Below are positions 54,530 to 63,953 of a DNA stretch of 64,000 nucleotides, piece by piece. The position numbers and the translations under genes are program-made. A model generated the notes under the pieces. It was not told the origin of the DNA and searched no databases. It worked only from the letters and a program-made list of their open reading frames with translations. The stretch's first letter is position 1. Each line of letters begins with the position of its first letter. Origin of the DNA: Defluviicoccus sp. (GTDB lineage: Bacteria; Pseudomonadota; Alphaproteobacteria; Rhodospirillales; Defluviicoccaceae); contig JARSSM010000020.1 of NCBI GenBank assembly GCA_029624735.1, positions 238,555 through 302,554 of the forward strand. The letters run 5' to 3'.

Positions 54530-55912
54530 TCAGCTCTCGCGGATGCTGTGTTCGACCACCTGCAGGAACGGCTTCAGGACGTACTGGAGGAGCGTGCGTT
54601 CGGTGGTCGTGATGTAGACCTCGGCCGGCATGCCGGCGACGAGTTCGATCTGCGGATCGAGGCGCGTCAGCTCGTCGCGATCGATGGAGACCTTGACCTT
54701 GTAGTGACGCTCGCCGCTGCGCTGATCGGTCAGGACGTCAGCCGACACGGTTTCGACGACCGCGGGCACGCGCATCATCGTTCGCTGCGAGTAGGCCGGA
54801 AACACGACATAGCCCCGCATCTTTGGGCGCACTTCGTCGATGTCCTGCGGCTTCAAGACGGCGTCAACGATCAGCTTGTCCTTTGCGGGAACGATGTCGA
54901 GAACCGGGTCACCAGGACGAATAACGCCACCCGGCGTCTTGTAGCGGATGTCCAGCACGGTGCCGGCGACGGGGGCGACGATTTGGGTGCGCGTGAGCCG
55001 ATCCTGGCTTTGCTGGATCTGCTGTTCGATCTCGTTGCGCTTGGCGAGGACGTCGGTCAGCTCCTTGTCGACCTCCTCCATGCGCGTGACCCGGATGTTG
55101 TTGATTTCCAGCCGGGTCTCGCCAATCTGCTCGAGGCTGCGCGCAACGCGGGACTGCAGCTCGCCCTCGGTGCCGAGCAGGCCCGCTTCCGTTCGCTGCA
55201 GTTCGAGGAGGCGCGGCTTGCGTTCGTAGCCCTTCTCGAACAGCTCTTTGACCCCTCGCAACTCCTCGCGGATCAGGTCCTTCTGCCGGCGTACGCCGAC
55301 CAACTGTTGTTCGGCGCCGTCGATCTGCTTCTGCAGCTGCGCAATGCGCTGGATGAGAATGGACGCTTGCGATTGATCGTTGGCGCGGCGGGTCTTGAAC
55401 TGATGGATCTGCTGCTCGATCGCGGCGCGAACCTCGGGATCCTTGCGGTCGGCGAGCGAGGGGTGGTCGAAGTTGATGGCCTCTCCGTCGAGACGCTCCG
55501 CCCGCAGCCGCGCCTCGGTTGCTGCCAGTGCGCGCAGGCGCGTCGTCAGCGTGCCCAAGTCCGATTTCGCGCTCACGTCCTGCAGGGTCACGAGCGGCTG
55601 TCCCGCTTCGACCTTATCGCCCTCGCGGACGCGGATCTCGCGGATAATGCCGCCTTCGAGATGCTGCACTGTCTGACGGCTGCTTTCCGGGCTGACCAGG
55701 CCGCCGGCAATGATGGCGCCCGAAAGCGGTGCCGTCGCCGCCCAGCCGCCGCCGATGACGAAGAAGACGATCACCGTGGCAATGCCGATCCACGCCGAAG
55801 GACGCAGGTCGTGGTGCAACGGCGGCAGCGGCTCCAGCTGGATGCCGTCCCGGTGACTGCGGACGACATCGGGCAGCTTGCTGCTGCCGGCGACTTGAAG
55901 TTCTCCAGCCAT
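54530..55912 (-). CDS. HlyD-family type I secretion periplasmic adaptor
   Basis: A 460-aa adaptor. A short cytoplasmic N-terminus is followed by one membrane helix (around residues 40-60), lipoyl halves with VREGDKVEAGQPLVTL, a long coiled-coil (residues about 115-310) and the C-terminal beta-barrel GMPAEVYITTTERTLLQYVLKPF typical of PrtE. It links the ABC transporter encoded 19 bp upstream to a TolC-like channel not present here. Confidence 0.94.
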   Translation of the reverse strand: MAGELQVAGSSKLPDVVRSHRDGIQLEPLPPLHHDLRPSAWIGIATVIVFFVIGGGWAATAPLSGAIIAGGLVSPESSRQTVQHLEGGIIREIRVREGDKVEAGQPLVTLQDVSAKSDLGTLTTRLRALAATEARLRAERLDGEAINFDHPSLADRKDPEVRAAIEQQIHQFKTRRANDQSQASILIQRIAQLQKQIDGAEQQLVGVRRQKDLIREELRGVKELFEKGYERKPRLLELQRTEAGLLGTEGELQSRVARSLEQIGETRLEINNIRVTRMEEVDKELTDVLAKRNEIEQQIQQSQDRLTRTQIVAPVAGTVLDIRYKTPGGVIRPGDPVLDIVPAKDKLIVDAVLKPQDIDEVRPKMRGYVVFPAYSQRTMMRVPAVVETVSADVLTDQRSGERHYKVKVSIDRDELTRLDPQIELVAGMPAEVYITTTERTLLQYVLKPFLQVVEHSIRES

Positions 55913-55931
55913 GCTTGCCTTCCTCTAGCCT

Positions 55932-57707
55932 CTAGCCTGCCGAGCCGCCGCGGCCGATCGAAGGCGCAGATGCCGGCCGATCGGCAATCCGCGGCCGGCC
56001 ATCGGTCGCCGGTCCGACCCGTGTCGGCCGCAGCTTTGCGAAGATCTCGTCGCGCGGGCCGAACATCTCGACGCGGCCATTGCGCAGGAGCAGGATTTTG
56101 TCGACGGGACCGAGAATGCGCGGCTGGTGCGCGACCAAAATGACGGTGGCGCCCCACCCCTTGGCGGCGCGGATGGCGCCAATCAGGGATTCCTCGCCCT
56201 CACTGTCCAGGCTCGCATTGGGTTCGTCGAGCACGATCAGGCGCGGTTTGCCGTAGAGTGCTCGCGCCAGCCCAATCCGCTGGCGCTGCCCGCCGGAGAG
56301 GTACGACCCGCCCTCGCCGATCTCGGTTTCATAGCCGGCTGGGAAGCGCAGGATCATCTCGTGCACGCCCGCCGTCATGGCCGCTTCCACGACCAACTGC
56401 GGATCGCCGTCGGGCGAAAGCCGCGCGATGTTGTCCTTCACGGTGCCGCCGAACAGCTCGACGTCCTGTGGCAGATAGCCGACGTGAGGGCCGAGTTCCT
56501 CGGCACGCCACATGAACAGGTCGGCGCCGTCGAGCCGCGCGTGGCCGCGTGTCGGTGCCCAGGAGCCGACCATGATCTTGCACAAGCTTGATTTGCCGGC
56601 AGCGGACGGGCCGACGATGCCGACCGCTTCCCCGGCCTCGATGACGAAGCTGACCCCGTTCAGCACGGCGACGTCGCGTCCGCGTGGAACGTAGAACACG
56701 TTTTCCAGCGCGAGCCGACCTTTCGGCGCCGGCAACGGCATCGACTCGAGCGGCGGCGGCAGCCGCTCAAGCAGGCCCTTCAGGCGCTGGTATGAATCGC
56801 GCGCACTGACGAGCGTACGCCAAGCACCGATTGCCTGCTCGACCGGCGCCAGCGCCCGGCCCAGCAGGATCGATGCCGCAATCATGCCGCCTGGCGTCAG
56901 CTGCATCTTCAAGACCAGGTAGGCGCCCACGCCAAGGATGAGCGTCTGCACGAACATGCGCGTGAACTTCGAAAAGCCGATCAGCGCAGCCGAGCGATCG
57001 GTCGCCTTCAGCTGCAGCTCGAGAGCGGTATCGTTCTGCCGGTGCCAGTTAACGAGAAAGCCTGGCAGCATGCCCATCGCCTGGAACACGTCGGCATTGC
57101 GGATGGCGAGGTCCGCCTGTTGATGGGTGGCGATCGACAGCTTGGCCGCGCTCTTCAGGGGGTCGCGGCAGGCATACTCGTTGGCGATCGCGATCAGGAA
57201 CAAGACGATCGCCGATCCGAGCGCCAGCATCCCGAGGACCGGATGCATCACCCAGATGACGGTGATGAAGATTGGCACCCAGGGCGAGTCGAAAATGGCA
57301 GTGACGCCGGGTCCGGCAAGGAAGGCGCGGATCTGGCCGAGATCGCGCAAAGACTGCGCTCCCACCGGCAGGCCGAACAACGATCCGCGCAGGCTGGCCC
57401 CGATCAGCTCCGGCGACAGCTTCCGCTCGAACCAGCGGCCGATGCGGCCGACCAGGCGGCCGCGGATGGCGTCGAGCAGCCCCATAATGAAGAGCGCCAG
57501 CGTCGCCAGCAGTGTCAAGAATACCAGTGTCTCGACCCGACCGCTGCCGAGCACGCGATCGTAAATCTGCAGCATGTAGAGCGGCGAGGTCAGGACAAGG
57601 ATGTTGATGAAGAAGCTGAAGGCGGCCACCATCGGCAGGCCGTTTCGGCATTCCTTCAGCGCGTTTTGCAGCGGATTGCTGTGGAGCTGAGCCATTTGCC
57701 GCGCCAT
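55932..57707 (-). CDS. Type I secretion ABC transporter (PrtD-like)
   Basis: A 591-aa fusion of a six-helix membrane domain and an ATPase domain. Walker A is GPSAAGKSS, signature LSGGQRQRIGLARAL, Walker B LIVLDEPNASLD, and H-loop VILVAHQP. There is no C39 peptidase domain, so substrates keep their C-terminal signal, as for RTX proteases, S-layer proteins or adhesins. No RTX substrate gene is in the window. A small inverted repeat, AAGACG-A-CGTCTT (57730-57742), lies just upstream. Confidence 0.94.
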   Translation of the reverse strand: MARQMAQLHSNPLQNALKECRNGLPMVAAFSFFINILVLTSPLYMLQIYDRVLGSGRVETLVFLTLLATLALFIMGLLDAIRGRLVGRIGRWFERKLSPELIGASLRGSLFGLPVGAQSLRDLGQIRAFLAGPGVTAIFDSPWVPIFITVIWVMHPVLGMLALGSAIVLFLIAIANEYACRDPLKSAAKLSIATHQQADLAIRNADVFQAMGMLPGFLVNWHRQNDTALELQLKATDRSAALIGFSKFTRMFVQTLILGVGAYLVLKMQLTPGGMIAASILLGRALAPVEQAIGAWRTLVSARDSYQRLKGLLERLPPPLESMPLPAPKGRLALENVFYVPRGRDVAVLNGVSFVIEAGEAVGIVGPSAAGKSSLCKIMVGSWAPTRGHARLDGADLFMWRAEELGPHVGYLPQDVELFGGTVKDNIARLSPDGDPQLVVEAAMTAGVHEMILRFPAGYETEIGEGGSYLSGGQRQRIGLARALYGKPRLIVLDEPNASLDSEGEESLIGAIRAAKGWGATVILVAHQPRILGPVDKILLLRNGRVEMFGPRDEIFAKLRPTRVGPATDGRPRIADRPASAPSIGRGGSAG

Positions 57708-58105
57708 ATCGCAAGATTAAGACGAAAAAAAGACGACGTCTTCCCAGGTGCACACTAAGGCGGGGCCGGACCGGCCCGCTGCCCGCCGGCAGCTTCCAGC
57801 CGCCGTGCATTCCGCTGTCGGCTGGACACTCAAGCACCGCAGCTCAAGCAACTTTCGCCCCCACCACCCCCCGTGCGTACGGCGACACGCTCCCGACAGT
57901 GCGCGCAGCATAAACGAGTTGCCAGCCGCGAACAATCCGCTTCCGTTCCGCTTCCGCGCCAGCGTTCTTCGCTGCAAAGCGCCGAAACCGTGTTCGGAGG
58001 ACACGTCCAACATGGGGGCAGTCGCGCCATCTGTGCGTTTTCCCCGCCGCATGCGCGCGGATGATTGGCACCGGCCGCGCCCGGACCCTTCTCGCCTGGG
58101 CCGGT
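57708..58105. other. 398-bp intergenic region without a convincing gene
   Basis: It lies between the alpha-glucosidase stop and the secretion ABC transporter start, both minus strand. Several frames are open on both strands but none has a family or ribosome site. The A-rich stretch and the 13-bp palindrome at 57730-57742 are next to the transporter start and could serve its promoter. No terminator hairpin with a U tract was found. Confidence 0.6.
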
Positions 58106-59698
58106 CTAGTCAACAACAGCGGTCAGGCCGTTCAGTGCTGGGATCTCAGCGGCAGTTCCGGTCCACGTTCCGTTCATTCCCGGCGCCGGCAGGACGCGGA
58201 GCGAACCGGGGACCGGCAAGGGCACCGTTGCAGGTGTAAGCCCAAAGTTGAACGCCAGCAGCAGGCGTTGCTCGGCGCAGGTGCGCTCGAAGGCAAGCAC
58301 GGTTTCTGGCGTATCGAAAAAGCGGATGTCGCCTCCCAGCAGCGCCGGCTGCCGCTTCCGCCAGGCGAGGAAGCGGCGGGTGAAGTTCAGCACCGAGCCG
58401 TCGTCCGCATTCTGCCCATCGACCGCCAAAGGCACGTGGGCGCGGTCGACCGGCAGCCACGGCTCGGCAGTGGAGAAGCCAGCGTGCAGCGCATCGGCGC
58501 GCCAGGGGAGTGGCGTGCGTGCCCCATCGCGGCCCTTGTGCCGCGGCCAGAACGCCTTGCCTTCCGGATCCTGCAGGCGATCGTATGGCACGTGCGCCTG
58601 CGGCAGGCCCAGTTCCTCGCCCTGATAGAGAAACGCCGTGCCGCGCAGTGTGCTCAAGACCGCGATCAGCAGCCGGGCGCGGGCGGTGCGGTCGGCGTCG
58701 TCGGCATAGCGGGAGACCGCCCGGACGACATCATGGTTGCTGAATGACCACGACGGCCAGGCGGTGTGGGACGCCGCCAGCATCCGCTCGACCCCGGCAC
58801 GGATGGCGCGCGGGTTCGGCGCATCGTGCAGAAAGGCGAAGCTGTAGGACGTGTGGTAGCGGTCCGGCCCATCGGTGTAGGCGACCATGGTGCCGATCTG
58901 GTCCTCGGCGGCGATTTCCGCGACCGCCATCCGCTCCGGATAGCGATCGATGAGCGCACGAAAGCGGGCGACGAAGGCAAGCGTCTCCGGCCGGTTGCGG
59001 GTGTAGAGCGGCCGCTGCAGCCAGTAGGGCTTGTCCGGCGCCGGATGGAACGAAGGGGGGTTGTCACGCAGCAACGCATCGTGGGCGAAGAAGTTGGCGA
59101 CATCGATGCGAAAGCCGTCGATGCCGCGATCGAGCCAGAACTGCGCCGCCGCCAGGACGGCGTCTTGCACCGCCTCCGTGTGGAAATTGAGATCCGGCTG
59201 TTCCTTGAGGAAATTGTGGAAGTAGTACTGGCGCCGGCGCGGTTCCCAATCCCAGGCCGGTCCGCCGAACACGGCGAGCCAATTGTTGGGCGGTGTGCCG
59301 TCGGGCTTCGGATCAGCCCAGACGTACCAGTCCGCCTTTGGATTGTTGCGGCTCTGCCGGCTCTCCTCGAACCAGGGATGCTGGTCCGAGGAATGCGAGT
59401 AGACTTGATCGAGGATCACCTTGAGGCCCAGCGCGTGCGCACGCGCGACCAGGCGGTCGAGGTCATCGAGCGAGCCGAAAACCGGATCGACAGCGCAATA
59501 ATCGGCGACGTCGTAGCCGAAGTCCTTCATCGGCGAGAGAAAGATCGGCGATAGCCAGATGCCATCGACACCGAGGGCGGCGATGTAGTCCAGGCCCTCG
59601 ATGATGCCGGCAAGGTCGCCGATTCCGTCGCCATTCGTATCGCGGAAGCTGCGCGGGTAGATTTGATAGATGACGGCGCCACGCCACCATTCGCTCAT
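58106..59698 (-). CDS. GH13 alpha-glucosidase (oligo-1,6-/maltose-type)
   Basis: A 530-aa cytoplasmic glycosidase. The start WWRGAVIYQIYPRSFRDTNG is typical. The catalytic Asp is in GFRIDVANF, the acid/base Glu in AVAEIAAEDQ, and the transition-state Asp in FSNHDVVRA. YFHNFLKEQPDLNF marks the alpha-glucosidase branch. It would release glucose from short maltodextrins, possibly the products of the amylase at 3515-4990, though the two are far apart. Confidence 0.94.
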   Translation of the reverse strand: MSEWWRGAVIYQIYPRSFRDTNGDGIGDLAGIIEGLDYIAALGVDGIWLSPIFLSPMKDFGYDVADYCAVDPVFGSLDDLDRLVARAHALGLKVILDQVYSHSSDQHPWFEESRQSRNNPKADWYVWADPKPDGTPPNNWLAVFGGPAWDWEPRRRQYYFHNFLKEQPDLNFHTEAVQDAVLAAAQFWLDRGIDGFRIDVANFFAHDALLRDNPPSFHPAPDKPYWLQRPLYTRNRPETLAFVARFRALIDRYPERMAVAEIAAEDQIGTMVAYTDGPDRYHTSYSFAFLHDAPNPRAIRAGVERMLAASHTAWPSWSFSNHDVVRAVSRYADDADRTARARLLIAVLSTLRGTAFLYQGEELGLPQAHVPYDRLQDPEGKAFWPRHKGRDGARTPLPWRADALHAGFSTAEPWLPVDRAHVPLAVDGQNADDGSVLNFTRRFLAWRKRQPALLGGDIRFFDTPETVLAFERTCAEQRLLLAFNFGLTPATVPLPVPGSLRVLPAPGMNGTWTGTAAEIPALNGLTAVVD

Positions 59699-59808
59699 CG
59701 GCCGCCTCGCCCCTTGTGAACAACCGGGTGCGCGGCCCTGTCCGCGCTGGCGGGGATAGTAGTCGCTCGCGCTTCATCCGCCCACCCCTCCCGGCGCCGG
59801 GGGGCGGC

Positions 59809-60564
59809 CTATCTGCTCGCGGGCGCGGCTCCGCCTGCGTGTCGAACAGGCGCGGGGCGATGCCACCACCAAGCCGTTTCGCTTACCGAGAATACGGGCC
59901 GGTAGTGGTGCACCGCTCGGGCCTCGATGACATCGTCATTCAAGTTGTCAAGCACCCACGCCCTCCCCGCATGCGAGGCGATCAGCACCGCGTGCGCGAC
60001 ATCGCGCCTTTCGTCCGTGACGACGGCAATGCGCAAGTCTTCCGCCGCCCATCCCGCTTCACGCAAGGCTAGGTACTTCGCGATCGCGAAGTCCTCGCAG
60101 TCGCCGCCGCGGGCCAGGAACTCGGCCGGCGTCTGCCAATAGTCACTCACTCCCCAGTTTGCGCGGTCGCTGACATAAGCCGTGGCGTTCAGCGCCGCCG
60201 TCACCCGTTGCAACTGCGCTGACGGGGCGAGCGGTCTGAGTGCCGCCACCAACTCTGACCAGGCACGTTCCGGCCAGGCGCGCTCCGGCCAGGCGCGATC
60301 CGGGCAGACAGCGCCGACGGGACAAGTGCCCGTGCGGTCGGAGGCGTAGCGATCCAGCACCGCCCGCCACTTGGCAACCGGCGTCAGGTCGGCAGAGCGG
60401 GTCTCGATGCTGGCGAAGAAACTGGGATCGGCTGCCGTCGTCTGTTCCCAGCCGCGTCCCGCACCTTCGCTCAACGCGGCGACAGAGGGCGGCAGCGCAA
60501 TCGAGAGGGCAACGGCGAGCGCTGCCATGGCCGGTCGCCGAAGCAAACCTTGGGCGACGTGCAT
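59809..60564 (-). CDS. Transglutaminase-like periplasmic cysteine protease (LapG type)
   Basis: A 251-aa protein with a signal peptide ending near residue 30. The catalytic triad is Cys156 in GGDCEDFAIAKY, His191 in DVAHAVL and Asp206 in WVLDNLND, as in the bacterial transglutaminase-like cysteine proteinases. An insertion around residues 81-103 holds two Cys and a triple W-P-E-R/A-W-type repeat. LapG-type proteases cut large adhesins near the N-terminus when released from LapD. The neighbouring type I secretion genes and cyclic-di-GMP enzyme fit such a role, but no LapD or adhesin was found. Confidence 0.85.
   Translation of the reverse strand: MHVAQGLLRRPAMAALAVALSIALPPSVAALSEGAGRGWEQTTAADPSFFASIETRSADLTPVAKWRAVLDRYASDRTGTCPVGAVCPDRAWPERAWPERAWSELVAALRPLAPSAQLQRVTAALNATAYVSDRANWGVSDYWQTPAEFLARGGDCEDFAIAKYLALREAGWAAEDLRIAVVTDERRDVAHAVLIASHAGRAWVLDNLNDDVIEARAVHHYRPVFSVSETAWWWHRPAPVRHAGGAAPASR
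60259..60303 (-). repeat. 15-bp tandem triplication in the LapG-type gene
   Basis: Three units, CCAGGCACGTTCCGG, CCAGGCGCGCTCCGG and CCAGGCGCGATCCGG, lie head to tail. They encode the repeated R-A-W-P-E/D of the surface insertion. The frame is kept. Confidence 0.85.
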
Positions 60565-60773
60565 GCGTCTGCTGCCTCCCGTGCAAAGAACACGTCTACG
60601 GAGGCAGTAGGCTTACAAGATTCGTCTTAAGGTTGTTTTTACAACGCTTCCGGCGGGGGCACTTTGAGAACGGTTTGCAACCCTTCGGCCCCGGGCTACA
60701 TACTCAAGTGGTTTCACCCTCGTGGCCCGCGTCGCGCACCGCGCCCTTCATCTCGCACCAAGGAGAACCGCCG

Positions 60774-60980
60774 ATGGCAAACGCCGTCTTCACCAAGGTT
60801 GAAATCGTCGGCACGTCTCCGACGAGCATTTCGGACGCCATCACCAACGCGATCGGGGCAGCGGCAGCAAGCAGCCCCAATCTCGGTTGGTTCGAGGTGC
60901 AGGAAATCCGCGGCAACATTCAAGACGGCAAGGTCAGCCAGTACCAGGTCGTCATCAAGGTCGGTTCGCGGGTGGGGTAG
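60774..60980 (+). CDS. Dodecin
   Basis: A 68-aa flavin-binding protein that forms a hollow dodecamer and stores or buffers riboflavin/FMN. AAGGAGAACC lies before the ATG. Trp39, which stacks on the isoalloxazine ring, is in LGWFEVQEIRG, and Gln58 is in SQYQVVIKVG. The length is typical. It sits alone between two minus-strand genes; its end converges with the GGDEF-EAL gene. Confidence 0.95.
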   Translation: MANAVFTKVEIVGTSPTSISDAITNAIGAAAASSPNLGWFEVQEIRGNIQDGKVSQYQVVIKVGSRVG

Positions 60981-61002
60981 CGCCGGCCGTCGGCTCTCGC
61001 GC

Positions 61003-63207
61003 TCAGCTCTCGATGCCGGCGCGCTGCGGCCAGAGCGGCAGCGCGGTGGGAACCTTTGGCAGCCACTCGGCGAGCGCGCTCGCATCGACCGGGCGGCTGA
61101 ACAGGAAGCCTTGCGCCTCTTCGCAGCCGCGCGACAAGAGGAACGCGAGCTGCGCCATTGTTTCGACGCCTTCCGCAACCACCCGCAAGCGGAGATTGTG
61201 GGCGAGTGCGATCACCGCCTTGACGATGGCAGCATCGTCGGCGTCATCGCAAATGTCGCTGACAAACGAGCGATCGATCTTGAGCGCACTCAAGGGAAAC
61301 CGGCGCAGGTAGTTGAGCGATGAATAGCCGGTGCCGAAGTCGTCGATGGCGATCATCACGCCGAGTTCGGCCAGCTCGTTGAGCGTCTCTGCGCACGCAC
61401 TCGTGTTGTCGATCAGCACACTTTCGGTCAGCTCCAGCTCGACCTGGCGCTTGTCGACGCCGGCGCGATCGAGGATGGCGGCGATGTGGGCCGCGAATCC
61501 GCGCTGGCGGAACTGTGCCGGCGAAACGTTGATCGCCATCCGCAGTTTCGGCAGCCCGGCAGCCTGCCATGCCACCGCTTGGCGCGCCGCCTCGTTGAGC
61601 ACCCAGTCACCGATCGGGAGGATCAGTCCCGTTTCCTCGGCGACTGGAATGAAGTCTGCCGGCGAGACGAAGCCGAGTTCCGCCGTCTGCAGGCGCAGCA
61701 GCGCTTCAACACCGGTCACCCGCCGCGCCGCGAGATCGATCTGCGGCTGAAACACGAGCTTGAATTCATCGCGATCAATGGCCCGCCGCAGCGCATTTTC
61801 GAGGGTGAAACGCTTGCGGGCGCGCTCATTGAGCGTGGTGGTGAAAAACTTGTAGCTGTTGCGGCCCTGCTCCTTGGCGTCGTACATGGCCGCCTCAGCG
61901 CTGCGCAAGAGGTGGTCGGGTGTCTTGCCGTCCACGGGATAGACGCTGATGCCGATGCTGGCGGTGATGCTGACTTCGTGACCGTCAATACCGAACACCG
62001 CGTTGAGGGCTGCGGCGGCCCGCTGCGCGGCCTTGGCCGCATCCTCCGGCCGCCGGATGTCGTTCAGAAGGATGACGAATTCGTCGCCGCCCGGTCGTGA
62101 CAAGGACGGGCTGACGAACTCGCTCAAGCTGCAACCGGAGAGGTCGACATCATCGCGGCAGACGAGATCGCCAGCGCGCAGGCTGGCCGCCAGCCTTTCC
62201 GCGATTTCGCGCAGCATTCGGTCGCCGCCCTCGTAGCCGAGCGTGTCGTTGATGCGCTTGAAATGATCGATGTCGAGCAGCAGCAGCGCCGCCAGCCGGC
62301 CATGCCGGCCTGCCTCGGCCAGCGTCCGCTCGAGAAGGTCCTTGAACAGGGCACGGTTCGGCAGTCCGGTCAGCACGTCGAAGTAGGCGAGGTGCTGGAT
62401 GCGGTTCTCAGCGTCGCGGCGCTCGGTCACATCCTGGCAAATGCCGATCAGGCGGGCCTCGCCGCGCTCGTCATCAACGATCTCGTTATCCTGGAATATG
62501 ACCCGCCGGCTCCCATCGGGGCCGATGATGCGATATTCGAAGCTGACAGGCCGTCCCGCTTCGATCCCGCACTTGATGGTGTTCTTGACGGCCAGGCGGT
62601 CGTCCGGATGGACCAGGCGGAGGAAGGCAGCAAAGCTCAAGGCGTCGCAGGTGTGGGCCAAGCCAAACACCTCGCGGATGCCGTTCGAGAGCGTAGCCGT
62701 CCGGCTGGTCGTGTCCCACGTCCAGTAGCCAAGCCTGGCGATCCGCTGCGCGCGGGCGAGTTGCGATTCCCGCTCGCGCAAGGTATCGCCCAGTTGCTTG
62801 GAGCGGACGATGTAGCGCAGGCGATGGGTCAGGTTGAGGGTGTCGATCGGCTTGGTGACGAAGGTCGTCGCACCGGCCTCAAAGGCGCGGCTGATCGAAT
62901 GCGGGTCCTCAAGACCGGTGAACATGACGACCGGAATGTGATCGCAGCGCGGCAGACGCCGCACCGCTGCGCACATCTCGAAACCGTCCATGCGCGGCAT
63001 GCAGATGTCGAGCAGCACGATATCCGGCTGAAACGTCTGAACGAGGTCGAGACCGGCAACGCCGTCGGCCGCCTCCGCGACGAGGTAGCCGGCATACTGC
63101 AGCGCGCGGCGGACCAGACGGCGGGTAACGCCATCGTCTTCGACGATCAGGATCCGCGCCGGTTTTTCGTCCGGCTCGCAGATGATTACGGCTGGGTTCG
63201 CTCGCAT
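61003..63207 (-). CDS. Response regulator with PAS, GGDEF and EAL domains
   Basis: A 734-aa cyclic-di-GMP enzyme. The receiver domain (residues about 17-130) has IVEDD, the phospho-Asp in DIVLLDICMP and VTKP; a PAS domain with its C-terminal PAC part follows (about 170-275). The GGDEF domain has an intact GGDEF but an insertion of about 20 residues between RAGDLVCR and PGGDEF, which separates the usual RxxD inhibitory site from the active loop. The EAL domain has EALLR, ELTESVLI and DDFGTGYSS and looks catalytically complete. The ATG at 63207 was chosen over 63318; it overlaps the upstream Hpt gene by 22 bp. Confidence 0.92.
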   Translation of the reverse strand: MRANPAVIICEPDEKPARILIVEDDGVTRRLVRRALQYAGYLVAEAADGVAGLDLVQTFQPDIVLLDICMPRMDGFEMCAAVRRLPRCDHIPVVMFTGLEDPHSISRAFEAGATTFVTKPIDTLNLTHRLRYIVRSKQLGDTLRERESQLARAQRIARLGYWTWDTTSRTATLSNGIREVFGLAHTCDALSFAAFLRLVHPDDRLAVKNTIKCGIEAGRPVSFEYRIIGPDGSRRVIFQDNEIVDDERGEARLIGICQDVTERRDAENRIQHLAYFDVLTGLPNRALFKDLLERTLAEAGRHGRLAALLLLDIDHFKRINDTLGYEGGDRMLREIAERLAASLRAGDLVCRDDVDLSGCSLSEFVSPSLSRPGGDEFVILLNDIRRPEDAAKAAQRAAAALNAVFGIDGHEVSITASIGISVYPVDGKTPDHLLRSAEAAMYDAKEQGRNSYKFFTTTLNERARKRFTLENALRRAIDRDEFKLVFQPQIDLAARRVTGVEALLRLQTAELGFVSPADFIPVAEETGLILPIGDWVLNEAARQAVAWQAAGLPKLRMAINVSPAQFRQRGFAAHIAAILDRAGVDKRQVELELTESVLIDNTSACAETLNELAELGVMIAIDDFGTGYSSLNYLRRFPLSALKIDRSFVSDICDDADDAAIVKAVIALAHNLRLRVVAEGVETMAQLAFLLSRGCEEAQGFLFSRPVDASALAEWLPKVPTALPLWPQRAGIES

Positions 63208-63644
63208 TCGACTCTGAGCGCACGACAAACGAGGGGATAAATCCGCTCCAGTTGCGCGAGGAGCGGGTCGACATCGTCCATGCCGTTGCCGGAAGCGGCA
63301 CATTCCAGCGCCCGGCACACGGCGGACAGGCTGGCGGCGCCTACGTTGCCACTGGACGACCTCAGGCTGTGCGCTGCTGGCATCAGCGCTTGTGCGTCGC
63401 GGTTATGAGCGGCTTGGCGAATGGCGCTGACCAGGGCCAGGGAGTCTTTCAGGTACAGATCGATGACCTCAACGAAAAAGGTCTCGTCGCCGGGACCCGA
63501 AAGGTCGCGCAATGTCTGCAGCGCGGCTGAATCGAGCAGCGGCATAGTGTCGCCAATGGTGGCAGCGGCGCTCGGCGGCCGGCTGTTGCCGTCTGTCCCG
63601 CGCGGACCTTCCGTCCGGCGCGGCACTTGGTCTGATTTCGCCAT
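63186..63644 (-). CDS. Hpt (histidine phosphotransfer) domain protein
   Basis: A 152-aa protein if the ATG at 63644 is used; 63788 and 63545 are other starts. The phospho-His is in PAAHSLRSSSGNVGA, within a four-helix bundle starting LDSAALQTLRDLSGP. It overlaps the start of the REC-PAS-GGDEF-EAL gene, so phosphotransfer to that receiver domain is the natural inference. The matching hybrid kinase is not in the window. Confidence 0.88.
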   Translation of the reverse strand: MAKSDQVPRRTEGPRGTDGNSRPPSAAATIGDTMPLLDSAALQTLRDLSGPGDETFFVEVIDLYLKDSLALVSAIRQAAHNRDAQALMPAAHSLRSSSGNVGAASLSAVCRALECAASGNGMDDVDPLLAQLERIYPLVCRALRVECERTQP

Positions 63645-63924
63645 TGGGGTGCACCGTGCCCTGTCGTTGACGTCGCGTACCTGCGTCCGACCATCCGTTC
63701 GCGGCGCCGGTTCCGGTCGGTTTTTCAACCGATCGGCGTTCTCGCATGGCTCGTTCCACAACTCTTGCAGACCGATGGATGCGCCCATTCCCTGAACACC
63801 GTGGCGGAGGAACCCAGGCGCGGAGAGTGCACTTCAGCGGCTTAAGGCGGGGTTAACGGCTCACACCGCTCACGCACCGAAAACGTCCGGCACGAGGCGA
63901 AGCGTGACGGCAGATGAGAGCAGA

Positions 63925-63934
63925 GGGGGGGGGG
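63925..63934 (+). repeat. Run of ten G in the intergenic region
   Basis: Ten consecutive G lie upstream of the Hpt gene, in a 212-bp region (63789-64000) without a gene. Such tracts can slip during replication, and the exact length could also be a sequencing uncertainty. Confidence 0.8.
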
Positions 63935-63953
63935 AGAATGCTGGTGGGTCCGA

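Noticed and set aside
54503..56143. 546-codon plus-strand frame opposite the secretion adaptor
   Set aside because: It is antisense to a clear HlyD-type gene; the Leu/Asp/Glu-rich translation is a mirror of the coiled coil.
61003..63318. LapD identity for the GGDEF-EAL protein
   Set aside because: LapD has membrane helices, a HAMP and a periplasmic domain and degenerate GGDEF/EAL motifs. This protein is soluble, begins with a receiver domain and keeps the catalytic motifs.
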